Below are positions 1 through 7,511 of a DNA stretch of 17,166 bases, piece after piece; positions within the stretch are counted from its first letter, which is position 1, and each line of letters starts with the position of its first letter. The position numbers and the translations under genes were made by a program. The notes beneath the pieces are model-generated. The model made no database searches and had not been told where the DNA came from. It worked only from the letters and a program-made list of their open reading frames with translations. The DNA lies in the NCBI GenBank assembly GCA_041493035.1, contig JBGPYB010000102.1, positions 1-17,166 of the forward strand, given 5' to 3'. Source of the DNA: JBGPYB01 sp041493035. Lineage in GTDB: Bacteria; Acidobacteriota; Vicinamibacteria; Fen-336.

Positions 1-459
1 GGAGCAGAGGAAGACGAGGGGGAAGGCGGCCGCCTCCTCGAAGCCGATGGCGTCGGGGATCGGGATCGCGTTGGCGGCGGGGCACCGGACGAGTTCGGCG
101 TAGCCCCCGTGGACCTGGTAGCCCAGCACGCGGTACTGCCGGCAGAAGTTGTCCTGTCCTCCCAGGCATACGCGGCACCGGCCGCAGGAGATGCCCGGGG
201 ACAGCATCACACGCTGGCCGGGGGCGAACTCCGGGATCCCGTTGGCTGATTCGATCTCCCCTGCGATGTCGTTTCCCAGGACGTGGGGAAAGGCGACGGG
301 GCGTCCCGCCTGCCCCTTCCGCGTCCAGATGTCGAGATGATTGAGGGCGCAGGCTCGGACCCGGACCAGAAGCTCACCGGGCCCGGGGGCGGGGTCGGCC
401 AGGGTCTCGGGCCGCAGCACCTCGGGCCCCCCGTGCTCGTGAATGACCACCGCCCTCAT
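1..459 (-). CDS. Zinc-type alcohol dehydrogenase / quinone oxidoreductase (MDR family), N-terminal part
   Basis: The reading frame runs from an ATG at 459 leftwards off the window edge, giving the first 153 residues of a family usually about 330-350 long. It is the GroES-like N-terminal domain of a medium-chain dehydrogenase/reductase. Cys37, His59 and Asp64 sit where catalytic-zinc ligands are expected. Cys92, Cys95, Cys98 and Cys106 form the C-x2-C-x2-C-x7-C structural-zinc lobe. The Rossmann NAD(P)-binding half is outside the window. Such enzymes oxidise alcohols or reduce quinones or enones in the cytoplasm with NAD(P)H; the substrate cannot be told from this part. GGAGGG lies about 5 nt upstream of the ATG, supporting this start. 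The gene is divergent from ftsE, with 57 bp between starts. Confidence 0.9.
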   Translation of the reverse strand, partial: MRAVVIHEHGGPEVLRPETLADPAPGPGELLVRVRACALNHLDIWTRKGQAGRPVAFPHVLGNDIAGEIESANGIPEFAPGQRVMLSPGISCGRCRVCLGGQDNFCRQYRVLGYQVHGGYAELVRCPAANAIPIPDAIGFEEAAAFPLVFLCS

Positions 460-478
460 CCGCACCCTCCGGCGCCGC

Positions 479-484
479 TATAAT
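479..484 (+). promoter_or_regulatory. Candidate -10 box for ftsE
   Basis: A perfect TATAAT stands in the otherwise very GC-rich 57-bp divergent gap, 32 nt before the ftsE ATG. No convincing -35 hexamer lies 16-18 bp upstream. Predicted transcript start is near 491. The assignment rests on the hexamer and its position only. Confidence 0.4.
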
Positions 485-516
485 CCCTCGACCTTGCGAC
501 TAGCGACGACGGCCGG

Positions 517-1173
517 ATGATACAGGCATTCCACGTCTCCAAGCAGTACGACCGCGAGTCGATCGCCCTCTCCGACGTGACACTCCACGTCGGGAAAGGG
601 GAGTTCTGCTTTCTCACCGGCCCTTCGGGAGCGGGGAAGACCACCTTCCTCAAGCTCGTCTTTCGGGAAGAGCTCCCGTCCACGGGCCAGATCCTCGTGG
701 GGGGACGGAACGTCACGGCCATCCCGGCCCGCCAGATCCCTGAGTTGCGGCGCTCCATCGGCGTCGTCTTCCAGGACTTCAAGCTCTTGAAGCGGAAGAC
801 CATCATCGAGAACGTGTCCTTCGTTCTCCGCATCCTTAACGTGCCGTCCAAGGAGCAGAAGCGCCGGGCCTTCGCGGCCCTCAAGTCCGTCGGCCTGCAT
901 CACAAGATCCACGCCTACCCGATGCAGCTTTCCGGAGGCGAACAACAGCGCGTGGCCATTGCCCGGGCCTTGATCAACGAGCCGATGCTCCTCCTCGCCG
1001 ACGAACCCACCGGGAATCTGGACCCGGGGATGGCCCAGGAGATCATGGCCCTCTTCCAGGAGGTCAACTCGCGCGGAACAACGGTCCTCGTGGCCACCCA
1101 CGATCGAGAGATGATCCAGCGGATGGGCAAGCGAGTCATTGCCATCGAGAAGGGACGCGTCGCCGAGGACTGA
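517..1173 (+). CDS. ftsE: Cell-division ABC transporter ATPase FtsE
   Basis: A 218-residue ABC ATPase, normal length for FtsE. Visible motifs are Walker A GPSGAGKT (35-42), Q-loop Gln86 in VVFQDFKLL, signature LSGGEQQR (138-145), Walker B LLLADE (158-163) followed by PTGNLD, and switch His195 in ATHD. The FQDFKLL stretch and the short C-terminus are typical of FtsE rather than of LolD or MacB. In known systems FtsE pairs with the membrane protein FtsX at the septum, where ATP binding and hydrolysis drive periplasmic peptidoglycan-hydrolase activators. The ATG at 517 lacks a clear Shine-Dalgarno. Unusually, ftsX does not follow directly: udk lies between on the opposite strand, its stop only 9 bp away. 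The ftsX at 1826 on the same strand supports the assignment. Confidence 0.95.
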   Translation: MIQAFHVSKQYDRESIALSDVTLHVGKGEFCFLTGPSGAGKTTFLKLVFREELPSTGQILVGGRNVTAIPARQIPELRRSIGVVFQDFKLLKRKTIIENVSFVLRILNVPSKEQKRRAFAALKSVGLHHKIHAYPMQLSGGEQQRVAIARALINEPMLLLADEPTGNLDPGMAQEIMALFQEVNSRGTTVLVATHDREMIQRMGKRVIAIEKGRVAED

Positions 1174-1182
1174 GAGGGGACT

Positions 1183-1797
1183 CTAGCCCCGAAGCATGGC
1201 GTTGACGCGGGCCACGACGGCCTCCAGCGCGACCTCGTTCTCGGCCCCCTCGGGGACGATGAGGTCCGCGTATCGCTTCGATGGCTCGACGAATTCGAGG
1301 TGCATCGGCCGCACCGAGGCGAGGTACTGGCCTTCCACGGACTCGAAGCTCCGCCCCCGCTCCTTCAGGTCACGTCGCAGCCGCCGCAGGATTCGTACGT
1401 CCGCGTCGGTGTCGATGAAGAGCTTGATGTCCATGATCCGCCTGAGAGACTCCTCCGCGAGGATGAGGATTCCCTCGAGGAGGATCACGGGTCGAGGCTG
1501 AAGGGGATCGGGAAGGACCCGCCGGGAATAGGTCGAGTGGTCATAGGTGAGCTGCGGCGCAGGCCGGCCGGCTCTCAGGTCCCGGAGATCCTGGACCAGC
1601 AGGGGGGTGTCGAAGGCGTCGGGATGGTCGTAGTTGATGGCCGCCCGAGCCTCCCCGGACAGCGTGCTGCCGTCCTTGTAGTAGGCGTCCTGGGCGAGGG
1701 TGACACAGTGTTCCGGGCCGAGGCGGGCGCCCAGCTCCTGGGCGAAGGACGTCTTGCCGGACCCGCTCCCGCCGGCGATTCCGACCAGGACTCCCAT
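1183..1797 (-). CDS. udk: Uridine kinase
   Basis: A 204-residue P-loop kinase (E. coli Udk is 213) that phosphorylates uridine or cytidine to UMP or CMP in pyrimidine salvage. Seen are the P-loop GGSGSGKT (9-16), the nucleoside-binding DAYYKD (37-42), NYDHPDAFD (55-63), and the lid-type stretch RRDLKERGRS. The frame stays open upstream to an ATG at 1833, but that adds 12 non-conserved residues and overlaps the start of ftsX. The ATG at 1797 places the P-loop at its usual distance from the N-terminus. A perfect TATAAT lies 9 nt upstream of this ATG on the minus strand and there is no Shine-Dalgarno, so a leaderless mRNA is possible. The gene sits inverted between ftsE and ftsX. Confidence 0.93.
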   Translation of the reverse strand: MGVLVGIAGGSGSGKTSFAQELGARLGPEHCVTLAQDAYYKDGSTLSGEARAAINYDHPDAFDTPLLVQDLRDLRAGRPAPQLTYDHSTYSRRVLPDPLQPRPVILLEGILILAEESLRRIMDIKLFIDTDADVRILRRLRRDLKERGRSFESVEGQYLASVRPMHLEFVEPSKRYADLIVPEGAENEVALEAVVARVNAMLRG

Positions 1798-1806
1798 CGC
1801 GTCTGA

Positions 1807-1814
1807 ATTATACT
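1807..1814. promoter_or_regulatory. Overlapping back-to-back -10 boxes (udk minus / ftsX plus)
   Basis: The 28-bp gap between the divergent udk and ftsX starts contains ATTATACT. On the minus strand this reads TATAAT (1807-1812), 9 nt before the udk ATG. On the plus strand it reads TATACT (1809-1814), 11 nt before the ftsX ATG. Neither has a recognisable TTGACA at 16-18 bp. Both predicted transcripts would begin at or within a few bases of the start codon. The -10 matches are direct observations; promoter function is inferred. Confidence 0.55.
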
Positions 1815-1825
1815 TCCGACTTCCC

Positions 1826-2719
1826 ATGGCCATCCTCCGCGCCTTCGCCTATTTTCTCGAAGAGGCCTTCACGAGCCTCTGGCGGAGCCGGCTCATCAAC
1901 GCCCTGTCGATCGGCACCATCGCGGTCAGCCTCTTCGTTCTCGGCGCGTTCCTCACCGTGGCGAGCAATCTGAACGAGGTCGTGGCCCGCTGGGCCCAAA
2001 AGGTCCAAGTCACCTTCTACCTGGAGGACGGCTTGGAGGACCGTATCCGGGAGAGCCTCGAGAATCGCCTGACGAACGATCCGTCTGTCGAGAGCCTGGT
2101 CCACGTGACGCGAGCCGAGGCTCTTCAGCGCTTCCGCAGTCTCTTTCGCGACCTGCGCACCCTACCCGACGACCTGGGCGAGAACCCCTTTCCGGCGTCC
2201 CTCGAGGTGACGGTCAAGGCGGACCGGCAGTCGGCCGACGACGTTCGTCGCCTCGTCCAGGCCTACGAACACGCCCCGGGGGTCAAGGAGGTCCAGTACG
2301 ACCTCCTTTGGATCCAGCGCCTCGCGACGGCGGTGCGACTCGTGCGCGGCGTCGGCGGCTTCCTGGGAGGGATCCTCGTACTGGCCGGGGTCTTCACGAT
2401 CTCCAACGTCATTCGCTTGACGGTCTACGCCCGGCAAGACGAGCTGGACATCATGCGCCTGGTGGGAGCCACGCGGGCCTACGTCAAGGGCCCGTTCGTC
2501 GTCGAGGGGATGATCCAGGGGGGGCTGGGCGGCGTGCTGGCCGTGGCGCTACTCTGGGGGGCCTTCGGCTTCCTGGCTCAGGACGCGCTGTCGACCTCGG
2601 ACCTCCTCGGTCGCACTGCCGTGTTCCTGCCGACGCCGCTGTGTCTCGCGATCGTTCTGGGCGGCATGGGGGTCGGCGTGATCGGCAGCCTGGTGAGCCT
2701 GGGACGAACCCAGATCTAG
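1826..2719 (+). CDS. ftsX: Cell-division ABC transporter permease FtsX
   Basis: A 297-residue membrane protein with the FtsX layout: a short cytoplasmic N-terminus, TM1 at about 20-42, an extracytoplasmic domain of roughly 120 residues (about 43-165), then three TM segments (about 171-193, 222-245, 265-290). The C-terminal FtsX/ABC3 permease core includes the characteristic ELDIMRLVGAT. FtsX transduces FtsE ATPase activity to peptidoglycan-hydrolase activators at the septum. The frame is open from 1700, but the ATG at 1826 begins the conserved N-terminus and the upstream part overlaps udk in antisense. A TATACT 11 nt before the ATG could give it its own promoter, needed because udk separates it from ftsE. 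No EnvC/M23 peptidase gene follows; the next gene is convergent. Confidence 0.94.
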   Translation: MAILRAFAYFLEEAFTSLWRSRLINALSIGTIAVSLFVLGAFLTVASNLNEVVARWAQKVQVTFYLEDGLEDRIRESLENRLTNDPSVESLVHVTRAEALQRFRSLFRDLRTLPDDLGENPFPASLEVTVKADRQSADDVRRLVQAYEHAPGVKEVQYDLLWIQRLATAVRLVRGVGGFLGGILVLAGVFTISNVIRLTVYARQDELDIMRLVGATRAYVKGPFVVEGMIQGGLGGVLAVALLWGAFGFLAQDALSTSDLLGRTAVFLPTPLCLAIVLGGMGVGVIGSLVSLGRTQI

Positions 2720-2732
2720 CCGACCTCCGGTC

Positions 2733-3494
2733 TCAGAACTTGTACGTGCGTCCCTGGACGAGGAACTTGACCCGCTTGTCCTTGAGCGCCCGCACTTCGC
2801 TCTTGATGAGGGCCAGGTGCTTCGGCTTTCCGCCGTAGAGGTAGATCGGAACGTCCTTCTCGAGCTTCTCGAGCTCACGCTCCAGCGTCGCTGGCGTCAA
2901 GTGTCCGGAGACGTCGGCCAGACCCTGAAGCTCGGTGGGGAAGGAGCACTCGGTGATGACCACCTTCAGGCGCTTCAGTCCGTTGACGACCTTCCAGAAG
3001 CGCTCCGTGGGTCCCGTGTCACTCGAGAAAGCAAGGGCCCCTTTCTTGTCCTCCAAGATGTAGCCCGTTGTCGGGACGCTGTGGGAAACGCGGACCGCTC
3101 GGATCCTCAGACCGTTGATGACGAAGGGCGCCTCCGGCTCGACCTCGACGAGCTTCAGAACGGGCGTCATGTCGTTGGGGAGAGACGTGAAGTCGGGCCA
3201 GGTTTGATTGTTGAAGAGATGGTTCCGCATCGACGATACGACTTCCGGGATCGCGTAGATCCGCAACGAAAAGCCGGGGGCCGTGAAGTTGTTGTCGATG
3301 AGGAACGGCAACGTGCAGGTGTGGTCGAGGTGGGAGTGCGAGATCAGGATGTCCTTGACCTTCTCCTGCTCCTTGAGCGAGAGGGCGTTTGACACCCATC
3401 CAGCGTCCAGAGCTAGGGAGTCGTTGACGAGGAACGACGTCATCCCGTGGCCTGGGATGTTGCCGCCATAACAACCGAGGGCCCTCAATTTCAT
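2733..3494 (-). CDS. Metallo-beta-lactamase-fold hydrolase, class II cyclic-nucleotide phosphodiesterase-like
   Basis: A 253-residue cytoplasmic MBL-fold protein without a signal peptide. The metal site is complete: HSHLDH (53-58), His138 in SHSVPTTG, Asp159 in FSSDTGPT, and His198 in GHLTP. The early GCYGG, SFLVND and LDAG segments and the SSDTGPTERFW block resemble class II 3',5'-cyclic-nucleotide phosphodiesterases (yeast PDE1 type) and related RNase Z-like hydrolases. Hydrolysis of cAMP or another phosphodiester is a family-level guess. The ATG at 3494 starts directly at the conserved beta strand. The gene is convergent with ftsX (13 bp between stops) and has its own promoter candidate at 3568-3596. 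Confidence 0.85.
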   Translation of the reverse strand: MKLRALGCYGGNIPGHGMTSFLVNDSLALDAGWVSNALSLKEQEKVKDILISHSHLDHTCTLPFLIDNNFTAPGFSLRIYAIPEVVSSMRNHLFNNQTWPDFTSLPNDMTPVLKLVEVEPEAPFVINGLRIRAVRVSHSVPTTGYILEDKKGALAFSSDTGPTERFWKVVNGLKRLKVVITECSFPTELQGLADVSGHLTPATLERELEKLEKDVPIYLYGGKPKHLALIKSEVRALKDKRVKFLVQGRTYKF

Positions 3495-3567
3495 CGGAGT
3501 CGGCGCACCCTAGACTCGCTCCAAGTGTCTCATCTTGCGTCGGTTGGGCGGACGATCTTGCGGAGGG

Positions 3568-3596
3568 ACGCTACCATGGGGTCTAAGGGGTGTCAA
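3568..3596 (-). promoter_or_regulatory. Promoter candidate for the MBL hydrolase gene
   Basis: On the minus strand a perfect TTGACA (3591-3596) is followed, after a 17-bp spacer, by TAGCGT (3568-3573). The same -10 hexamer is found at the STAS gene and a one-base variant at rpsU. Predicted start is near 3561, leaving a leader of about 66 nt before the ATG at 3494. The -35 lies in an inverted copy of the element that carries the -35 of the rightward RNA promoter. Confidence 0.6.
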
Positions 3597-3685
3597 GTGT
3601 AAAAGCTCACGAGATGGGGCTTCGACACCACAGTTAGTGGCTCCCCGGAGCACGTGCCGCAACGGCTTGTACTTTTCACTTGACA
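3591..3685. repeat. Inverted repeat carrying both divergent -35 elements
   Basis: The left arm TGTCAAGTGTAAAAG (3591-3605) and the right arm CTTTTCACTTGACA (3672-3685) are inverted copies differing by a single inserted T. Each arm ends in a perfect outward-facing TTGACA. The 66 bp between the arms hold no ORF; they include a small CCAC-AGTTA-GTGG hairpin (3628-3640). The arms extend 8-9 bp beyond the -35, where a polymerase alpha-subunit or activator contact could lie. A shared factor is an inference. Confidence 0.6.
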
Positions 3686-3709
3686 GCCTCTCCGACCGCT
3701 CCTTACACT
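3680..3709 (+). promoter_or_regulatory. Promoter candidate for the 3.7-3.94 kb RNA
   Basis: A perfect TTGACA (3680-3685) is followed by an 18-bp spacer and TACACT (3704-3709). Predicted transcript start is about 3715-3717. No conventional plus-strand gene follows; the transcript would run through the 13-codon ORF and structured region to the hairpin at 3907-3936. Confidence 0.6.
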
Positions 3710-3737
3710 CCGCTCACGCGAGAAAGGAGGTGGTCCA

Positions 3738-3779
3738 GTGGACAGTTGCCACAAATTCCGCGAGGTGGCTGACGCTTAG
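3738..3779 (+). CDS. Candidate 13-residue micro-ORF
   Basis: A GTG start at 3738 opens the frame MDSCHKFREVADA, ending in TAG. AGGAGG is in GAAAGGAGG at 3722-3730, so the last G of the SD is 7 nt from the GTG, an optimal spacing. Complementarity to the 16S tail continues up to the start codon. No other SD this long is seen in the window. Whether the peptide is functional, or its translation only remodels the RNA, cannot be told. The GTG can also pair in a small GTGG/CCAC hairpin (3738-3752) or in the long-range helix with 3814-3827. Confidence 0.45.
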   Translation: MDSCHKFREVADA

Positions 3780-3906
3780 GTCTAAGGCCGAGCGTAGGTC
3801 AACAGGCACTTCAACTGGATAGCCTCCGACCGGAGCAGGATCGGTCCCGCGTCGGCTGGAGGCCCCCGCTAGGCCGTTAGTCCTGGCGAATCCAAACAGC
3901 TTACCG

Positions 3907-3944
3907 ACCCCGGAGGGTGGGCAAACCCTCCGGGGTTCTTCATT
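3907..3944 (+). terminator. Rho-independent terminator of the candidate RNA
   Basis: Perfect 12-bp stem ACCCCGGAGGGT (3907-3918) and ACCCTCCGGGGT (3925-3936) around loop GGGCAA, followed by TCTTCATT on the plus strand. The minus-strand side lacks a T-rich tail, so the orientation fits a rightward transcript better than the OPT gene ending at 3952, although it could also slow leftward transcription. Confidence 0.7.
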
Positions 3945-3951
3945 GGGCGGG

Positions 3952-6216
<2,265 letters not shown>

Positions 6217-6267
6217 GGTTCCTCCCGAGTGATTCACGGACTGCATTCTGGCTTCTGGAGCGTGGGG

Positions 6268-6296
6268 ATCGTACAAAGCGCTCCTGCCCAGGTCAA
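6268..6296 (-). promoter_or_regulatory. Promoter candidate for the OPT transporter
   Basis: On the minus strand TTGACC (6291-6296), a 17-bp spacer and TACGAT (6268-6273). Predicted start is near 6261, giving a leader of about 45 nt that contains the GGAGG Shine-Dalgarno. This start would lie downstream of the ATG at 6276 and therefore supports the 6216 start. Confidence 0.6.
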
Positions 6297-6316
6297 ACCG
6301 TGGGCTGAGAGGGGGG

Positions 6317-6322
6317 TATACT
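6317..6322 (+). promoter_or_regulatory. Candidate -10 box for the exported-protein gene
   Basis: TATACT lies 10 nt before the ATG at 6333 with no matching -35. A predicted start at about 6329 would leave almost no leader. However, GGAGAGG (6324-6330) between box and ATG could act as a Shine-Dalgarno if transcription begins further upstream, so the two readings conflict. Confidence 0.4.
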
Positions 6323-6332
6323 CGGAGAGGCT

Positions 6333-7511
6333 ATGATCGCTGTGCGCCGATTGTCGATCCTGGCGCTCTTGGCTGCGGGTTCGCTGCCGGTTCGAGCCCA
6401 GGACCAATACACCTTCAATCGTTACGAGCAGCAATACGGGACCCCGGTGGAGGTGGCGCTCTCCGACCTGACGCAGAATGCGAGCGCCTACGAAGGGCGC
6501 GCCGTCCGGACCAAGGGGCAGCTCGATGTCGAGAGCGCACAAAACGGCCGGCAATTTGGTCTCCGCGACATCTTCGGCAACCGCGTCCTCCTCGTGCCCG
6601 TCAACGAGATCTCGGGGGGCTGGGACACCGAGGCGCTCAAGATGACGGGCAAGGAGATCGAGGTCACCGGCGTCTTTGGGTCGAGCCGGCAGACCGGATC
6701 ACTCGCCGGCGGCTACATCCAGTTCTGGAAGTTCCTGGGTCCGCCGGAAGAGGATGAGAAGGCTGTCGCCGCCGCGCCAACTCTGGCTCTCGAGGCTCTC
6801 GTGACGCACCCGGACAAGCAGGAGGGTCGGCTCGTCCGAGTGGTGGGGCAGTTCCGAGGTCGCAACCTGTTCGGAGACTTGCCGAGCTCCAGCGAGAGGA
6901 GCCGCTCCGACTGGGTCATCAAGGACGATCTCTTCGCTGTTTGGGTCACGGGAAAGAAGCCCAAGGGAAGCGGGTGGGAGTTGGACGCCTCTCTGAAGCG
7001 GGACACGGGGCATTGGATCGAGATCATCGGCCGCGTCGAGTCCAAAGGACCTATCGTGTATTTGAGAGCCGTTCGGGTCATGCAAGCGGCTGCTCCAAAG
7101 CCGACCGCCCAGGCGCAGCCTGCAGCGCCGCCGCCGGAGCGGCCCAAGGCCCCGCCGGTCGTGGTCTTCGCCCTTCCCCTCGACGGCGAATCCGACGTCT
7201 CGCCCCGGAGTCGCTTCGTCGTCCAGTTCAGCAAGGACATGGACGAGGGCAGCTTCAAGGGACATGTCGTGCTGCGTTATCTGGGACGTACGCTCCCAGG
7301 GGACCGTGATCTCGACGCTGTCTCGCTTTCCTACGATGGCGGCCGTCGCGCGCTGACGGTGGATCCGGGAGACTTGCTGCGCCCGGGCCGCCAGCTCGAA
7401 TTGCTATTGCTGCCGGGGATCGCCGACGTGGACGGCCTACTCCTGGAGCCGCGCCCCGGCCGGGAGGCCGGCGTCGCCATCGACACGCTTCGCTTCAAAG
7501 TCGGGGGCTAG
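6333..7511 (+). CDS. Exported protein with duplicated OB-like domains and a C-terminal SbsA/Big_5 Ig-like domain
   Basis: A 392-residue protein starting with a Sec signal peptide (Arg5-Arg6, hydrophobic 7-18, cleavage expected after VRA at 22). There is no lipobox. Two similar beta-rich blocks follow (about 36-112 and 148-250); the pattern EGR-x-VR-x2-GQ occurs in both, suggesting a duplicated OB-fold-like unit. A Pro/Ala-rich linker (about 252-277) leads to a C-terminal domain (about 278-390) with LPLDGESDVSPRSRFVVQFS and a later KDMDE, typical of SbsA/Big_5 Ig-like domains. It probably acts outside the cytoplasmic membrane as a binding or structural protein; I cannot assign a function. It is tail-to-tail with purE, their stop codons sharing a CTAG. 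Confidence 0.8.
   Translation: MIAVRRLSILALLAAGSLPVRAQDQYTFNRYEQQYGTPVEVALSDLTQNASAYEGRAVRTKGQLDVESAQNGRQFGLRDIFGNRVLLVPVNEISGGWDTEALKMTGKEIEVTGVFGSSRQTGSLAGGYIQFWKFLGPPEEDEKAVAAAPTLALEALVTHPDKQEGRLVRVVGQFRGRNLFGDLPSSSERSRSDWVIKDDLFAVWVTGKKPKGSGWELDASLKRDTGHWIEIIGRVESKGPIVYLRAVRVMQAAAPKPTAQAQPAAPPPERPKAPPVVVFALPLDGESDVSPRSRFVVQFSKDMDEGSFKGHVVLRYLGRTLPGDRDLDAVSLSYDGGRRALTVDPGDLLRPGRQLELLLLPGIADVDGLLLEPRPGREAGVAIDTLRFKVGG

Larger units (their letters stand above)
3715..3944 (+). ncRNA. Candidate structured small RNA / tiny-peptide mRNA of about 230 nt
   Basis: This stretch is bounded by its own promoter and a 12-bp terminator hairpin, between two leftward genes. I do not recognise the family. 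From 5' to 3' it has: 3721-3738, complementary along 18 nt (one G-U) to the common bacterial 16S 3' tail; the ORF 3738-3779; a 16S-tail-like segment 3814-3827 that can pair with the SD region; stem GACCG (3828-3832)/CGGTC (3842-3846) enclosed by GCCTCCG (3822-3828)/TGGAGGC (3857-3863), which share base 3828; stem CGCTAGG (3867-3873)/CCTGGCG (3882-3888); and the terminator. No conventional coding frame covers it. It could be a regulatory RNA, a tiny-peptide messenger, or a known RNA family that I cannot name. Confidence 0.55.

Noticed and set aside
1177..1191. GGGG-ACTCTAG-CCCC hairpin between ftsE and udk as a terminator
   Set aside because: The stem is only 4 bp with no T-tract on either strand. 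It overlaps the udk stop codon and is probably chance.
1798..1833. Upstream ATG (1833) for udk
   Set aside because: It adds 12 non-conserved residues, overlaps ftsX, and lies upstream of the TATAAT box that would drive udk.
3715..3944. Identification of the small RNA as 6S, SRP RNA or tmRNA
   Set aside because: There is no SRP tetraloop core, no 6S-like long bulged rod, and no tRNA-like ends with a tag ORF. The features seen do not fit any of these.
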